Shown: positions 1 through 9,153, numbered from the stretch's first letter. The stretch: 64,000 nucleotides of DNA from JBKHYJ01 sp046565505 (GCA_046565505.1 JBKHYJ010000044.1:1-64000); one strand, 5' to 3'. Notes: generated by a model from the sequence alone, not told the origin. Numbers and translations are program-made.

Positions 1-2396
1 TCCGCTACGCGCTGCGCACCCTGCTGAGGAGTCGCGCCTTCACCGCCGTTGCCCTGCTCGCCCTCGCCCTGGGCATCGGCGCCAACACCGCCATATTCAC
101 CGTCGTAAACGCCGTGCTTCTCAGGCCTCTCCCGTACCGCGAACCCGGCCGCCTTGTCGCGATCAAGACCATCAATCTGAAAAGCGGGGACGGTAGCTTT
201 GGCAACGCTTCGCCCGCAGACTTCGCCGATTGGAGGGAGCAGAGCAAGTCCTTCGAGCAGCTCGCGGCCGAGACCGGAGGCTCGGTCACGCTGACGGGCG
301 CCGGGCAACCCGAGACATTCCCGGCGGCGCGCGTGTCGGACGACTACTTCGCGATGTTCGGCGTCAAGCCTATGCTGGGCCGCGCTTTTCTCCCCGACGA
401 GTTCAAGAGCGCCGCCGGCCCCGCTATCATTTTAAGTCACCGGCTGTGGCAGCGTCGCTTCGGGGGCGACCCGGGCCTTGTAGGGCAGACTTTAACCCTC
501 GACGGGAAGCCATCGACAGTGATCGGCGTAATGCCGCCTGATTTCAGGCAACCCGCCTACGCAGAAGCGTGGACGCCGCTGCTGACGGATTCGGGCGAGA
601 TGCGGCTGCGCGGCGCGCGTTACTTCACTATCATGGCGCGCCTCAAGCCGGGCGTCGCGCGGGCGCAGGCCCAGTCAGAGATGAGCGCGGTCGCTGCCGC
701 GCTGGAAGAGCAACACCCGCAATCGAACGCGAATTGGGGCGTGAGAGTCTTCTCGCTTCAAGAGAGCATAGTCGGCAATTTCCGCGAGGCGCTGCTGGTG
801 CTGTCAGGGGCAGTCGGGTTCGTACTACTGATCGCCTGCGCGAACGTCGCCAGCCTGCTGCTGGCTCGCGCCGGCGAGCGGCAAAAAGAATTAGCCATTC
901 GCTCGGCGCTCGGCGCGACACGGCTCCGCATGATCCGGCAACTGCTTACCGAGAGCCTATTGCTTGCCTTCGCGGGCGGGGCCGCAGGGTTATTGCTCGC
1001 GCTGTGGGGTGTGAAGGCGATCATCCGGCTGATCCCGGACGCCATGCGCTTCCCGCGCCTTGACGAGATTCAAATCGATGGCCATGCGCTCGCATTTACG
1101 CTGGTCGTCTCTTTGGCGACCGGAATCGTCTTCGGGCTGATGCCGGGCCTCCGGGCCTCAAGGCCGGACCTCCAGGAGTCGCTTAAAGAAGGAGGCAGGG
1201 CCGCGACCGGGAACCCGTGGGCGCACCGTGCCCGCGGCCTGCTCGTAATATCGGAGGTCGCGATTGCGCTGCTGTTGCTCATCGGCGCGGGCCTGTTGAT
1301 AAGAAGCTTCGCGCGCCTACAGCAAACAGAGCTTGGCTTTAATTCCGAGAACCTTCTGGCAATCGGGGTCAGCGCGTCGCCGCAGAAGTACCCGCGCCCC
1401 CGGGAGCGCGCCGCGTACTACAAACAGTTCCTAGATCGATTGGAGGGGCTGCCGGGCGTCGAGTCGGCCGCGCTCAGTTCGAGCTTGCCCCTGGGCTTTA
1501 ACCTCGTCTTCCCCTACGTCGTCGAAGGGCGCGACGCGAGCCGCGCCGACGCCTCGCAGGCCGCTTACAGTTCGGTCAGCCCAAACTACTTCAAAGCCAT
1601 GCGCATCCCCCTGGTGGCGGGAAGAGAGTTCACAGAGCGAGACAACAGCGACGCCCCGAACGTGGCAATAATCAATGAAACGATGGCGCACAAGTCCTTC
1701 GCCAATGAAGACCCGCTCGGCAAGCATATCAAGATTGATTACCTCAACCAGCCGACCTCGTTCGAGGTAGTCGGCGTCGTCGGCGATACTAAGCAGTCGA
1801 GCCTGGCCGACCAGACGAATGTCGGGATATACGTCCCATACTTTCAATACCCCTGGTTTTCGTCGCTGCTGGTCGTCCGCACTGCCGCCGACGTGGCGGC
1901 ATTCGCCGCCCCGGCGCAAGCGGCCGTGTGGGAGGTCGATAAAGCCAAGCCCATCTCTTACGTCAAAACGATGGACCAGCTTTTGTCAGAATCGGTCGCG
2001 CAGCCGCGCCTGTATCTGACCTTGCTGGGCGCGTTCGCGGCGGTGGCGCTCGCGCTCGCCGTGGTCGGCATCTACGGAGTGATGTCTTATTCGGTCGGGC
2101 AGCGGACGCGGGAGATCGGGATTCGCATGGCGCTCGGCGCAAAGGCCAGCGACGTGTTGAGGCTCGTAGTAGGCGAAGGGCTGATTCTCATTTCGGCCGG
2201 CGTTGCCCTGGGGCTCGTGGCAGCGCTGGCGCTGACGCGAGTCATGGCGAGCCTGCTATACGGCATAAACGCGACCGACCCGGTAACGTTCTTCGGCGTC
2301 GCGCTTATCCTGGCGGGAGTGGCTCTGGGAGCCTGTTTCGTGCCGGCCCGCCGCGCGACGAGGGTGGACCCGATGGTCGCGCTCAGGCATGAGTGA
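1..2396 (+). CDS. ADOP-family ABC transporter permease, 5' end cut by the window
   Basis: Duplicated MacB/FtsX-type permease of the acidobacterial ADOP family, an inner-membrane protein. The reading frame is open from base 3, and the first residues (RYALRTLL) align with residues 9-16 of the paralogue at 4102-6519. Only about eight residues and the start codon are therefore missing; a GTG at 114 is internal. About 797 residues are visible, close to the usual 800-810. Order: N-terminal transmembrane helix, MacB-PCD periplasmic domain, first FtsX block (LLIACANVASLLLARAGERQ), second periplasmic domain, second FtsX block (REIGIRMALGAKASDVLRL) and the C-terminal PARRATRVDPMVALRHE signature. No ATPase gene is adjacent, as usual for these orphan permeases. 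Substrate unknown; efflux or lipoprotein-handling roles are only inferred from MacB. Confidence 0.93.
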   Translation, partial: RYALRTLLRSRAFTAVALLALALGIGANTAIFTVVNAVLLRPLPYREPGRLVAIKTINLKSGDGSFGNASPADFADWREQSKSFEQLAAETGGSVTLTGAGQPETFPAARVSDDYFAMFGVKPMLGRAFLPDEFKSAAGPAIILSHRLWQRRFGGDPGLVGQTLTLDGKPSTVIGVMPPDFRQPAYAEAWTPLLTDSGEMRLRGARYFTIMARLKPGVARAQAQSEMSAVAAALEEQHPQSNANWGVRVFSLQESIVGNFREALLVLSGAVGFVLLIACANVASLLLARAGERQKELAIRSALGATRLRMIRQLLTESLLLAFAGGAAGLLLALWGVKAIIRLIPDAMRFPRLDEIQIDGHALAFTLVVSLATGIVFGLMPGLRASRPDLQESLKEGGRAATGNPWAHRARGLLVISEVAIALLLLIGAGLLIRSFARLQQTELGFNSENLLAIGVSASPQKYPRPRERAAYYKQFLDRLEGLPGVESAALSSSLPLGFNLVFPYVVEGRDASRADASQAAYSSVSPNYFKAMRIPLVAGREFTERDNSDAPNVAIINETMAHKSFANEDPLGKHIKIDYLNQPTSFEVVGVVGDTKQSSLADQTNVGIYVPYFQYPWFSSLLVVRTAADVAAFAAPAQAAVWEVDKAKPISYVKTMDQLLSESVAQPRLYLTLLGAFAAVALALAVVGIYGVMSYSVGQRTREIGIRMALGAKASDVLRLVVGEGLILISAGVALGLVAALALTRVMASLLYGINATDPVTFFGVALILAGVALGACFVPARRATRVDPMVALRHE

Positions 2397-2502
2397 TGGG
2401 CGCGGGCGGCGCGGGGCGAGCGGGGCGGGTCGCCATTTAACCTTCCGCCACACCATGCCCGTCGCCGCGCCCCGGTCGCCCCGATAGAGGGAGGAGCAAA
2501 TT

Positions 2503-3978
2503 ATGAAAACAAGATTGCTGGTATTAATTCTGTTAGCCGTCGTCATCGGCGGGTCGCGGGCGGGGCTCGCCCAGCAGGCCCGCACGGCCCCGCCTTCGGG
2601 CGCGGGCGGTCAAACTCAGCGGTTCATAACCGTGGAAGGCGCCGATTTGAAATCAAAGCTCGACGCGGCGGTCAGGCAGGCCCGCTCTCGCTCGCCGCAG
2701 ACCAGGTTCTGGGTCGCTTATTCGTTCGACGTGAGGCCCGGCGTCGCGGTCGACCTGGGCGAGGTTAATTTCAACGGCAGCATGCAGAGCTTCGGCGGGG
2801 TGACGGTCTTCAGCGGCACGTCGAATGGCGTGACGGTCGAGACTCGTAACCTGGGGGTCTTCCTGCTCTATGAGCCGGGAGACAAATCAATCGGGCGGGT
2901 GGAGATTTATAACCTCGACCGGCAGCGCGAATACAGCGGCTACCCCGTCTACTGGCTCGGGCGCGGCGGGAACGAAGAGAGCTTGAATTACCTGAAGTCC
3001 GTAGCCGATTCGGCCGCGGCGAAGCGGGCCACGGAGAACGCGACCGTAGCCATCGGGCTGCACGACGACCCGCGCGTCGGCGCGATGATGAAAGACACGA
3101 TTCGCAGGTCTTCGAATAAAGACGTGCGCGAGGCGGCCATCTACTGGCTGGGAATCATCGGGGGCGAGAGCGCCTTCCTCGGCGACATAGTCCGCAACGA
3201 GCAGGAGAATACCGACGTGCGGGAGGCCGCCGCTGCCGCGATAGGAAGGAGCCGGGAGCCGGCCGCGCTCGCCACGTTGCAGGGCCTCTACGAGGCCGTA
3301 AGCAATCGCGACGTGAAGGAGCAAATCCTCAGCTCGATTTCCAAAAATGACAATCAAAGGGCCGCGGCCGACTTCCTTCTCAAAGTGGCGAAGGGCGACC
3401 CCGACAGAGATTTAAGGGAGACGGCCGTCCACAGGCTCGGGCGTATTCCCGGCACGTCGCCGGCACTCGTGGATATTATTCGCAACGAGCAGGAGCAAAC
3501 GGACGTGCGCGAGGCGGCCGTGCTGGCGATGGGCAAGAGCCAGGACGCGGCGGCCGCCTCGACCCTGCAAGACCTCTACGCCTCCGTCTCGAACCGCTCT
3601 ATAAAAGAGCAGATCATAAACTCCGTCTCGAAGGGCGCGGACAGGGACGCCGCGGTCGCCTTCTTAATCAGGGTTGCCGAGGGCGACCCCGACCGGGAAA
3701 TCAGGCAAGAGGCCATCATGAGGCTCGGCAAGACTTCGTCCGCGCGGGGCGTAGAGGCGCTCGGGCGGATAGCCAACAGCGCCGACGCCGACGCGGACTC
3801 GCAGGAGGAGGCCGTCATGGCGATCGGCAAGAGCGGCCACAGCGAGGCCGTGCCTATGCTGATTCAAATAGCGAAATCACACCCGCGCCAGGAGGTGCGC
3901 GAGGCGGCGGTCCGCCGGCTCAGCAAGTCCGGCGACGAGCGCGCGAAAGAGTTTCTGAGGCAGGTGCTCTCGAAATAA
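2503..3978 (+). CDS. Secreted HEAT-repeat protein
   Basis: 491 residues. Residues 1-23 form a signal peptide (MKTRLLVLILLAVVIGG, then an A-x-A-like site near LAQQA), so the protein is probably periplasmic. Residues about 35-155 are an unrecognised beta-rich region. From about residue 165 to the end there are bi-helical HEAT repeats with the recurring signature DVREAAxxxLG. The repeats carry a higher-order duplication: the RNEQExTDVREAA block begins at 3187 and again at 3475, a period of exactly 288 bases or 96 residues, about three HEAT units. The ATG follows a strong GGAGG-type ribosome site (gagggaggagcaaatt). It lies between two ADOP permease genes on the same strand and probably shares their transcript. 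A scaffold role is inferred; no catalytic motif is visible. Confidence 0.85.
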   Translation: MKTRLLVLILLAVVIGGSRAGLAQQARTAPPSGAGGQTQRFITVEGADLKSKLDAAVRQARSRSPQTRFWVAYSFDVRPGVAVDLGEVNFNGSMQSFGGVTVFSGTSNGVTVETRNLGVFLLYEPGDKSIGRVEIYNLDRQREYSGYPVYWLGRGGNEESLNYLKSVADSAAAKRATENATVAIGLHDDPRVGAMMKDTIRRSSNKDVREAAIYWLGIIGGESAFLGDIVRNEQENTDVREAAAAAIGRSREPAALATLQGLYEAVSNRDVKEQILSSISKNDNQRAAADFLLKVAKGDPDRDLRETAVHRLGRIPGTSPALVDIIRNEQEQTDVREAAVLAMGKSQDAAAASTLQDLYASVSNRSIKEQIINSVSKGADRDAAVAFLIRVAEGDPDREIRQEAIMRLGKTSSARGVEALGRIANSADADADSQEEAVMAIGKSGHSEAVPMLIQIAKSHPRQEVREAAVRRLSKSGDERAKEFLRQVLSK

Positions 3979-4101
3979 GTTGGGGCGGTGAACAGAGAAA
4001 ACGCGGGGCCGTGGCCCATGAGCGCGGAAAGGGGGCGTCAAATCAGGTCCTCCCTTATTCATCGGTCATCGCCCCGCGTTCATACTTGCGCGGAGGTTAC
4101 G

Positions 4102-6519
4102 ATGGAGACTTTACTTCAAGACATTCGCTACTCGATCAGAGTGCTTCTCAAGAACCCCGGCTTCACGGCCGTGGCATTGCTCACGCTGACGCTCGGCATA
4201 GGGGCCAACAGCGCGATTTTCAGCGTCGTGAACGCCGTGCTGCTCAGGCCGCTGCCTTACGAGGAGTCCGAGAGGCTGGTCTTCGTTTCCGAAAGAAGCC
4301 CGGTGCTGGAAGGGATGTCGATCGCTTACCCGAACTACCTCGACTGGCGCGAACAGAACGCGGTCTTCGACAACATAGGGGTTTACCGCAGGGTGAGTTT
4401 TAACCTCACGGGGAGCGGCGAGCCGGAGCGGCTGTCGGGCGGCGAAGTCTCCGCCGACCTGTTCGGCGCGTTGCGGGCGAAGCCCGCGCTCGGGCGCGTC
4501 TTCCTCGCCGAAGAGGACAGGCCGGGCGCGGCCCCCGTCGTCGTATTGGGTTATGGGCTGTGGCAGCGGCGATTCGGCAAGAGCGCGGACGTGATCGGGC
4601 AGGCCGTCACGCTGAATTCAAAGGCGCATACGGTCGTAGGCGTCATGCCGCCAGACTTCCGCTTCCCGAGCGGCGTAGACATCTGGGTGCCGGTGGGACT
4701 GAACGCGGACAACCCTTCCTGGGGGAGGGGCAATCACCCGGGCCTCTACGCGGTGGCGCGGCTGAGGGCGGGCGTGAGCGTCGCGCAGGCGCGGTCCGAG
4801 ATGGACACGATCGCCGCCCGCCTCGAACAACAATACCCCCAGTCGAACACGGGCAACCGCGTGACAGTCACGCCGCTGTTCAACCGCATAACGGGCGACA
4901 TACGGCCCGCGCTGCTGGTTCTGCTCGCGGCGGTCGGCTTCGTGCTGTTGATCGCGTGCGCGAACGTGGCGAACCTGCTGCTCGCCCGGGCGGCGGCCCG
5001 GCAAAAGGAGATAGCCGTGAGAATGGCCCTGGGAGCCACTCGCGGCCGGCTGGTCCGCCAGTTATTGACCGAGAGCGTCATGCTTTCGGCGGCCGGCGGG
5101 GCGGTCGGGCTGCTGCTCGCCGTGTGGGGGGTCGACCTGCTCGTGGCAATCAGCCCGAATAACATCCCGCGCTTCGCGGAGATCAAGCTGGATAATCACG
5201 TGCTCGGCTTTACGGCCGCAATCGCGCTCCTGACCGGCGTCCTGTTCGGCCTGGCCCCGGCGCTCCACGCCTCGAAGCTGAACCTCAACGAGATGCTCAA
5301 AGAGGGCGGGCGCAGCGCGACGGCCGGATTCCGCCGCCAGCGCGTCCGCAACCTGCTAGTGGTTTCCGAGGTCGCCATCGCGCTCGTCTTGCTGATAAGC
5401 GCGGGGCTGCTCATCAAGAGCTTCATGCGGCTGCAACAGGTGGACCTGGGGTTCAACCCCGATGGCGTGCTGACGGCCGCCATCCCCTTGCCGCGGACGA
5501 AATACCTTGAGCCCACGAAGCGTATCGCCTTCTACGAATCGCTCTTCGCCCGCATAGCGGCGCTGCCCGGCGTCGAGGCCGTCGGCGCCGTCGACGAGCT
5601 CCCCACGGAAGGCGGCAGCCAGACGTATTTCATCGTCGAAGACAGGCCCATTCCCCCGCGCGAAGAGATACCCCTCACCGAGTATTCGCTCGTATCGACA
5701 GGCTATTTCAAGGCGATGGGGCTGCGACTTCTCAAGGGGCGCGAGTTCGACGAGCGCGACGGGAGGGACGCCCCATTCGTCTGCATCATAGACGAGAAGT
5801 TCGCAGAGCAATACTGGCCGGGGCAGGACCCAATCGGCAAGCGGCTGAAGTATGGCGGGGCAGACCCGGGCAACCCATGGACGACGGTCGTCGGCCTGGC
5901 CGCCAACGTCAGATACCAGGGGCCAGACCAGGAATCGCCCCGCGTGCAGTTATTCCTCCCCTACACGCAGTCCACTTTCTTAGGGGCGGCGCTCGTGATA
6001 CGCACGGCGGGCGACCCCAAGAACATGGCGGCCGCCGTGCGCAACGAAGTGCTGGGGCTGGACCCTGACCTGCCAGTCTACGCCATCCGAACCATGAACG
6101 AGGTCCTGAAGGAATCCGTTGCCCCCAGGCGGCTGTACATGACGCTGCTGGGGATTTTTGCGGGGGTGGCTATGGTCCTAGCCGCGATTGGCTTGTACGG
6201 CGTCATGGCGTACTCCGTCACGCAGCGGACGCATGAGATAGGCATTCGCATGGCGCTCGGCGCGAAGGCCGGCGACGTGCTGAGGCTGGTCGTCGGCCAA
6301 GGCATGGCGCTGGCGCTGACGGGAGTGGGCATAGGGCTGGCCGCGGCCTTCGCTCTCACGCGCCTCCTGTCTAGCCTGTTGTTCGCCGTGAGCGCGACAG
6401 ACCCATACACGTTCGCGATCATCTCCCTGATACTGACAGGAGTGGCTCTGGGAGCCACTTTCATCCCCGCGCGCCGGGCGACGAGGGTGGACCCGATGGT
6501 CGCGCTCCACTACGAATGA
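4102..6519 (+). CDS. ADOP-family ABC transporter permease
   Basis: 805 residues from ATG 4102, preceded by cggaggttac (good SD). The frame is open back to 3988, but upstream codons show no similarity to the family and METLLQDIRYSIRVLL is the standard ADOP start. Domains: N-terminal helix (residues about 20-45, NPGFTAVALLTLTLGIGANS), MacB-PCD periplasmic domain, FtsX block 1 (LLIACANVANLLLARAAARQ), a second helix and periplasmic domain, and FtsX block 2 (HEIGIRMALGAKAGDVLRL). It ends with PARRATRVDPMVALHYE. It is a close paralogue of the gene at 1-2396: a 30-base stretch near the 3' end (2355-2384 and 6478-6507) is identical. The ATPase partner and substrate are unknown. Only nine bases separate the HEAT gene stop from the extended frame, consistent with one operon. 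Confidence 0.94.
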   Translation: METLLQDIRYSIRVLLKNPGFTAVALLTLTLGIGANSAIFSVVNAVLLRPLPYEESERLVFVSERSPVLEGMSIAYPNYLDWREQNAVFDNIGVYRRVSFNLTGSGEPERLSGGEVSADLFGALRAKPALGRVFLAEEDRPGAAPVVVLGYGLWQRRFGKSADVIGQAVTLNSKAHTVVGVMPPDFRFPSGVDIWVPVGLNADNPSWGRGNHPGLYAVARLRAGVSVAQARSEMDTIAARLEQQYPQSNTGNRVTVTPLFNRITGDIRPALLVLLAAVGFVLLIACANVANLLLARAAARQKEIAVRMALGATRGRLVRQLLTESVMLSAAGGAVGLLLAVWGVDLLVAISPNNIPRFAEIKLDNHVLGFTAAIALLTGVLFGLAPALHASKLNLNEMLKEGGRSATAGFRRQRVRNLLVVSEVAIALVLLISAGLLIKSFMRLQQVDLGFNPDGVLTAAIPLPRTKYLEPTKRIAFYESLFARIAALPGVEAVGAVDELPTEGGSQTYFIVEDRPIPPREEIPLTEYSLVSTGYFKAMGLRLLKGREFDERDGRDAPFVCIIDEKFAEQYWPGQDPIGKRLKYGGADPGNPWTTVVGLAANVRYQGPDQESPRVQLFLPYTQSTFLGAALVIRTAGDPKNMAAAVRNEVLGLDPDLPVYAIRTMNEVLKESVAPRRLYMTLLGIFAGVAMVLAAIGLYGVMAYSVTQRTHEIGIRMALGAKAGDVLRLVVGQGMALALTGVGIGLAAAFALTRLLSSLLFAVSATDPYTFAIISLILTGVALGATFIPARRATRVDPMVALHYE

Positions 6520-6529
6520 CCCATTTGGG

Positions 6530-6683
6530 ATTTTGGATTTCGGATTGAAAAATCTTTGCAGGCTTCAGCACTTTCGTTTAACGCGGCACAAGCTCACTGG
6601 CTTGCGTCGCACTGTTAATCCACTGATCCAGAACCGGAAATCGCGCCTCGCGAAGCGACCCTCGCGCCATGAAAATCCAAAAT
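6530..6683. repeat. Imperfect element with 11-bp terminal inverted repeats
   Basis: The gap after the second permease is bounded by attttggattt (6530-6540) and its exact reverse complement aaatccaaaat (6673-6683). Inside is a short hairpin caagc-tcactg-gcttg around 6589-6604. The AT-rich GGATTTTGGATTT style recurs at about 45735-45762 (gcttcggattttagatttca). The left end lies just after the permease stop and the right end overlaps the stop codon of the oxidoreductase. This could be a decayed mobile or REP-like element or a bidirectional terminator. No transposase reading frame is present. Confidence 0.4.
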
Positions 6684-7696
6684 TAAAAGTCGGCGGGGGT
6701 TTCCCACCTGCCGGACCGCGCAGAGCGGAACACCGCGTCGATCACGGCCATGTTTTTGATGGAGTCTTCCAAAGGGATGGGCGCAGGGGTGTTTTCTCTT
6801 ATCGCTCTTGAGAAGAGGTCTCCCTGGACCGTGTATTGATTGGCTGGCGCGAAGACTATCGCCTCGACCGTCCCGCCGGAAAGGTCTGCCCCCTTATCGA
6901 CGAACACGCGGCATGGGTGATCCGGCGGGGCGTTGAAAGGTATCTCGATTTCGACGCGGGCTTCGGTGCCGAAAATATGCACGCGCTGGTAAGGCGTGAT
7001 TTGCGTGCCGCAGGTGAATATGGCCTGGCCCGAGGCATAGTCCAGAATGAAAGAGGTCAGCCTATCGACTTTCAGGTCGGGGTCCCTGTCCATCAGGGCG
7101 GATACCCTCCTCGGCTCGCCGCGGAATATGAATCGCGAGACGTTGATTAAATAACACCCGATGTCCAGCAAGCCGCCCCCGCCATACTCCGGGTTGCCGC
7201 GGATGTTTTGCGCATCCCGGTTGTAATAGCTGAAGAAGCCCATCATAGAGCGCACCTCGCCGGCGCGGCCCGCGTCAATCATTTCGCGGACGCCGGCCCA
7301 CTGCGGGTGCGTGCGGACCATGAAAGCTTCCTGAATTCTCACCCCCGCGCGGCCGGACGCGGCCAGAAGCAGGCGCGCTTCTTCGGCCGTAAGCGCGATG
7401 GGCTTTTCGCACAGGACATGCTTTCCGGCCTCGGCCGCCTTGATCGTCCAGGGCACGTGCAGGTGATTCGGGAGGGGGTTGTAGATGGCCTCGACCTCCG
7501 GGTCCGCCAACAGCTCTTCATACGAGCCATACGCTTTGGCGACGCCGAGCGCGCGGGCCGCCTCCTTCGCCTTCGCCAGGTCCCTCGAAGCGATGGCCGT
7601 GACGCGGGACCATTCGCCCTGCTGCATGGCGGGAATGACGCGCCTCACGGCTATTTTAGCGGCCCCCAATACTCCCCACAGAACTTTGTCAGGCAT
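6683..7696 (-). CDS. Gfo/Idh/MocA-family NAD(P)-dependent oxidoreductase
   Basis: 337 residues, the usual length for this family of sugar and diol dehydrogenases. The N-terminal Rossmann fold begins with VLWGVLGAAKIAVRRVIPAM, where the GxxGxxG-type turn is reduced to GVLGAAKI. The EKPIALT motif carries the conserved lysine. The C-terminal alpha/beta domain has GGGLLDIGCYLINVSRF, a variant typical of the xylose dehydrogenase and dihydrodiol dehydrogenase-like branch. It is probably cytoplasmic. Substrate cannot be read from sequence. It is divergent from the crotonase gene at 7853. The 3' end touches the inverted-repeat element at 6673-6683. Confidence 0.9.
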   Translation of the reverse strand: MPDKVLWGVLGAAKIAVRRVIPAMQQGEWSRVTAIASRDLAKAKEAARALGVAKAYGSYEELLADPEVEAIYNPLPNHLHVPWTIKAAEAGKHVLCEKPIALTAEEARLLLAASGRAGVRIQEAFMVRTHPQWAGVREMIDAGRAGEVRSMMGFFSYYNRDAQNIRGNPEYGGGGLLDIGCYLINVSRFIFRGEPRRVSALMDRDPDLKVDRLTSFILDYASGQAIFTCGTQITPYQRVHIFGTEARVEIEIPFNAPPDHPCRVFVDKGADLSGGTVEAIVFAPANQYTVQGDLFSRAIRENTPAPIPLEDSIKNMAVIDAVFRSARSGRWETPADF

Positions 7697-7756
7697 GGCG
7701 TTGATACGGGTCGCCCCCTCGGCGAAGGGGCCAGTTTTTCATAGATTTTGTGCGGC

Positions 7757-7808
7757 TGTCAATCGAGAGGCGCCGTGGCTAGACCGGCTTTTGCCAGGCT
7801 GATATGCT
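7757..7808. promoter_or_regulatory. Divergent promoter region, oxidoreductase and crotonase genes
   Basis: On the plus strand, TAGACC (7780-7785), a 17-base spacer and TATGCT (7803-7808) form a plausible but weak sigma70-like promoter about 45 bases before the crotonase ATG. On the minus strand, TTGACA (7762-7757) is a perfect -35 for the oxidoreductase, but no good -10 is seen at normal spacing. Inferred from consensus only. Confidence 0.35.
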
Positions 7809-7852
7809 AATTTTTCTTCTCCTCGATAGTCTCGTCCCCAAGGAGCGAAGTC

Positions 7853-8635
7853 ATGGAATCGAGTTTTGAATACTTGCTCGCGCAGTGCGACTCGCCGACC
7901 GCAATCGTCACGCTGAACCGGCCCGAACGGCGCAACGCGCTCTCGCTCGGCTTAATGCGGGAGATGATCGCCTGCCTGCGCGAGTTGGGTCAGTCGCAGG
8001 AGATTCGCGCGGTGATTATCGCGGCCAAAGGGCCCGTATTTTCTGCGGGCCATGATTTGAACGAGCTGCGCGACCGCGGCGCGGGGGAGTACCGCAACCT
8101 GTTCGACGTATGCACGGAGTTGATGACGCTAATTCAAAGCATACCGCAGCCGGTGATAGCCGAGGTTCAGGGGATGGCCACCGCCGCAGGGTGCCAGCTC
8201 GTCGCGACTTGCGACCTGGCTGTAGCGGCCGAGGGGGCACAGTTCGCGACACCCGGCGTCCGCATAGGGTTGTTTTGCACGACGCCGATGGTGGCGCTTA
8301 GCCGCGCCATCGGCCGCAAGCGCGCGCTCGAAATGCTGTTGACCGGGGCCGCGATCTCCGCCGGCACCGCCGCCGAATGGGGCCTCGTCAACCGTGCGGT
8401 CCCTGCCGGGCGGCTCCGCGAAGAGACGCTCGCGCTTGCCGGGCGAATAGCGCAGGCCAGCTCGCTCACGCTTTCAATCGGCAAGCAAGCCTTCTACGCG
8501 CAGGTCGATCTGGACCAGCCGAAGGCTTACGCCTACGCGAAGGAGGTTATGAGCCTCAACGCCCTGGCCGAAGACGCCCAGGAGGGGATGGGCGCGTTTT
8601 TAGAGAAGCGCGAGCCGTGCTGGAAGGGGCGATGA
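7853..8635 (+). CDS. Enoyl-CoA hydratase/isomerase family protein, ECHDC3-like
   Basis: 260 residues, crotonase superfamily. The start ATG follows aaggagcgaagtc (strong SD). The oxyanion-hole segments are FSAGHDLNEL and QGMATAAGCQL. The segment FATPGVRIGLFCTTPMVAL matches the ECHDC3 subgroup rather than classical hydratases. At the positions where crotonases carry the two catalytic glutamates I see alanine/glycine and phenylalanine/cysteine contexts. It may therefore not hydrate enoyl-CoA and its reaction is uncertain. The C-terminal FLEKREPCWKG also fits the subgroup. It stands alone between convergent and divergent neighbours. Confidence 0.87.
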   Translation: MESSFEYLLAQCDSPTAIVTLNRPERRNALSLGLMREMIACLRELGQSQEIRAVIIAAKGPVFSAGHDLNELRDRGAGEYRNLFDVCTELMTLIQSIPQPVIAEVQGMATAAGCQLVATCDLAVAAEGAQFATPGVRIGLFCTTPMVALSRAIGRKRALEMLLTGAAISAGTAAEWGLVNRAVPAGRLREETLALAGRIAQASSLTLSIGKQAFYAQVDLDQPKAYAYAKEVMSLNALAEDAQEGMGAFLEKREPCWKGR

Positions 8636-8688
8636 CCGCGCGCATGTGCACGCGCGGCAGGCCGAAGGGCGCCGGCGACGAAGCCGGC
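8636..8688. terminator. Two GC-rich hairpins between convergent genes
   Basis: Immediately after the crotonase stop, CCGCGCG (8636-8642) pairs with CGCGCGG (8651-8657) across an 8-base loop. A second hairpin has arms GCCGGC (8671-8676 and 8683-8688) with a 6-base loop. There is no T-tract, so factor-independent termination is uncertain, but the position between convergent genes fits. Confidence 0.4.
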
Positions 8689-8721
8689 CGCTTCGCGCAG
8701 GGCCGCGTCTGCCCGGCTCCG

Positions 8722-9126
8722 TCAGTCGATGCGCTCCCAGGTGACTTTCCTCGAAGCGCTCGGCGTGAGGGTCAAGCGGCTGCCTGAAAATTCGTAGCCG
8801 CGCTTCAATTCTTTCCCGACGCCGCCGGGCAGCAGGTGCCCATCCACGCGATGAATGATAATGGCCTTCGCCTCGTCGATTTCATAAGTGCCGAAAAAAG
8901 CCGTGAACCCCTCGACGGCCGCCTTGACCTCTTCGGCGGGGGCCCCCGCCCAATCGTTTGAAGAAAGAGGCGGGCGGTCACTCCGCATGATCTGAACGGA
9001 CATCCTCCCGCTCTTGTCATACAGGAGCAGTCCCAGGGGGTGCTCGCCGTACGGCCTGGTCAGCCCGCCATCAGGCCCGCGGTCTTCAACCGACACGAGC
9101 CGCCACGCCCCGATGAATTCTGTCAT
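8722..9126 (-). CDS. Lipocalin-like domain protein
   Basis: 134 residues from ATG 9126, with gtggag eight bases upstream; an in-frame GTG at 9135 is the alternative. The sequence fits the Lipocalin_5 family: FIGAWRLVSVE at the N-terminus, GLLLYDKSGRMSVQIM, the FFGTYEIDE strand and a C-terminal LTLTPSA...RKVTWERI. It is a small beta-barrel without a signal peptide, so cytoplasmic. Ligand unknown. It lies 27 bases downstream of the DUF1684 gene on the same strand and may be co-transcribed. Confidence 0.82.
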   Translation of the reverse strand: MTEFIGAWRLVSVEDRGPDGGLTRPYGEHPLGLLLYDKSGRMSVQIMRSDRPPLSSNDWAGAPAEEVKAAVEGFTAFFGTYEIDEAKAIIIHRVDGHLLPGGVGKELKRGYEFSGSRLTLTPSASRKVTWERID

Positions 9127-9153
9127 GGTTATCACTCCACTTCTTACCCCTTC

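Noticed and set aside
3988..4101. Upstream extension of the second permease
   Set aside because: The 38 extra codons are unlike the family, and ATG 4102 has a good ribosome site.
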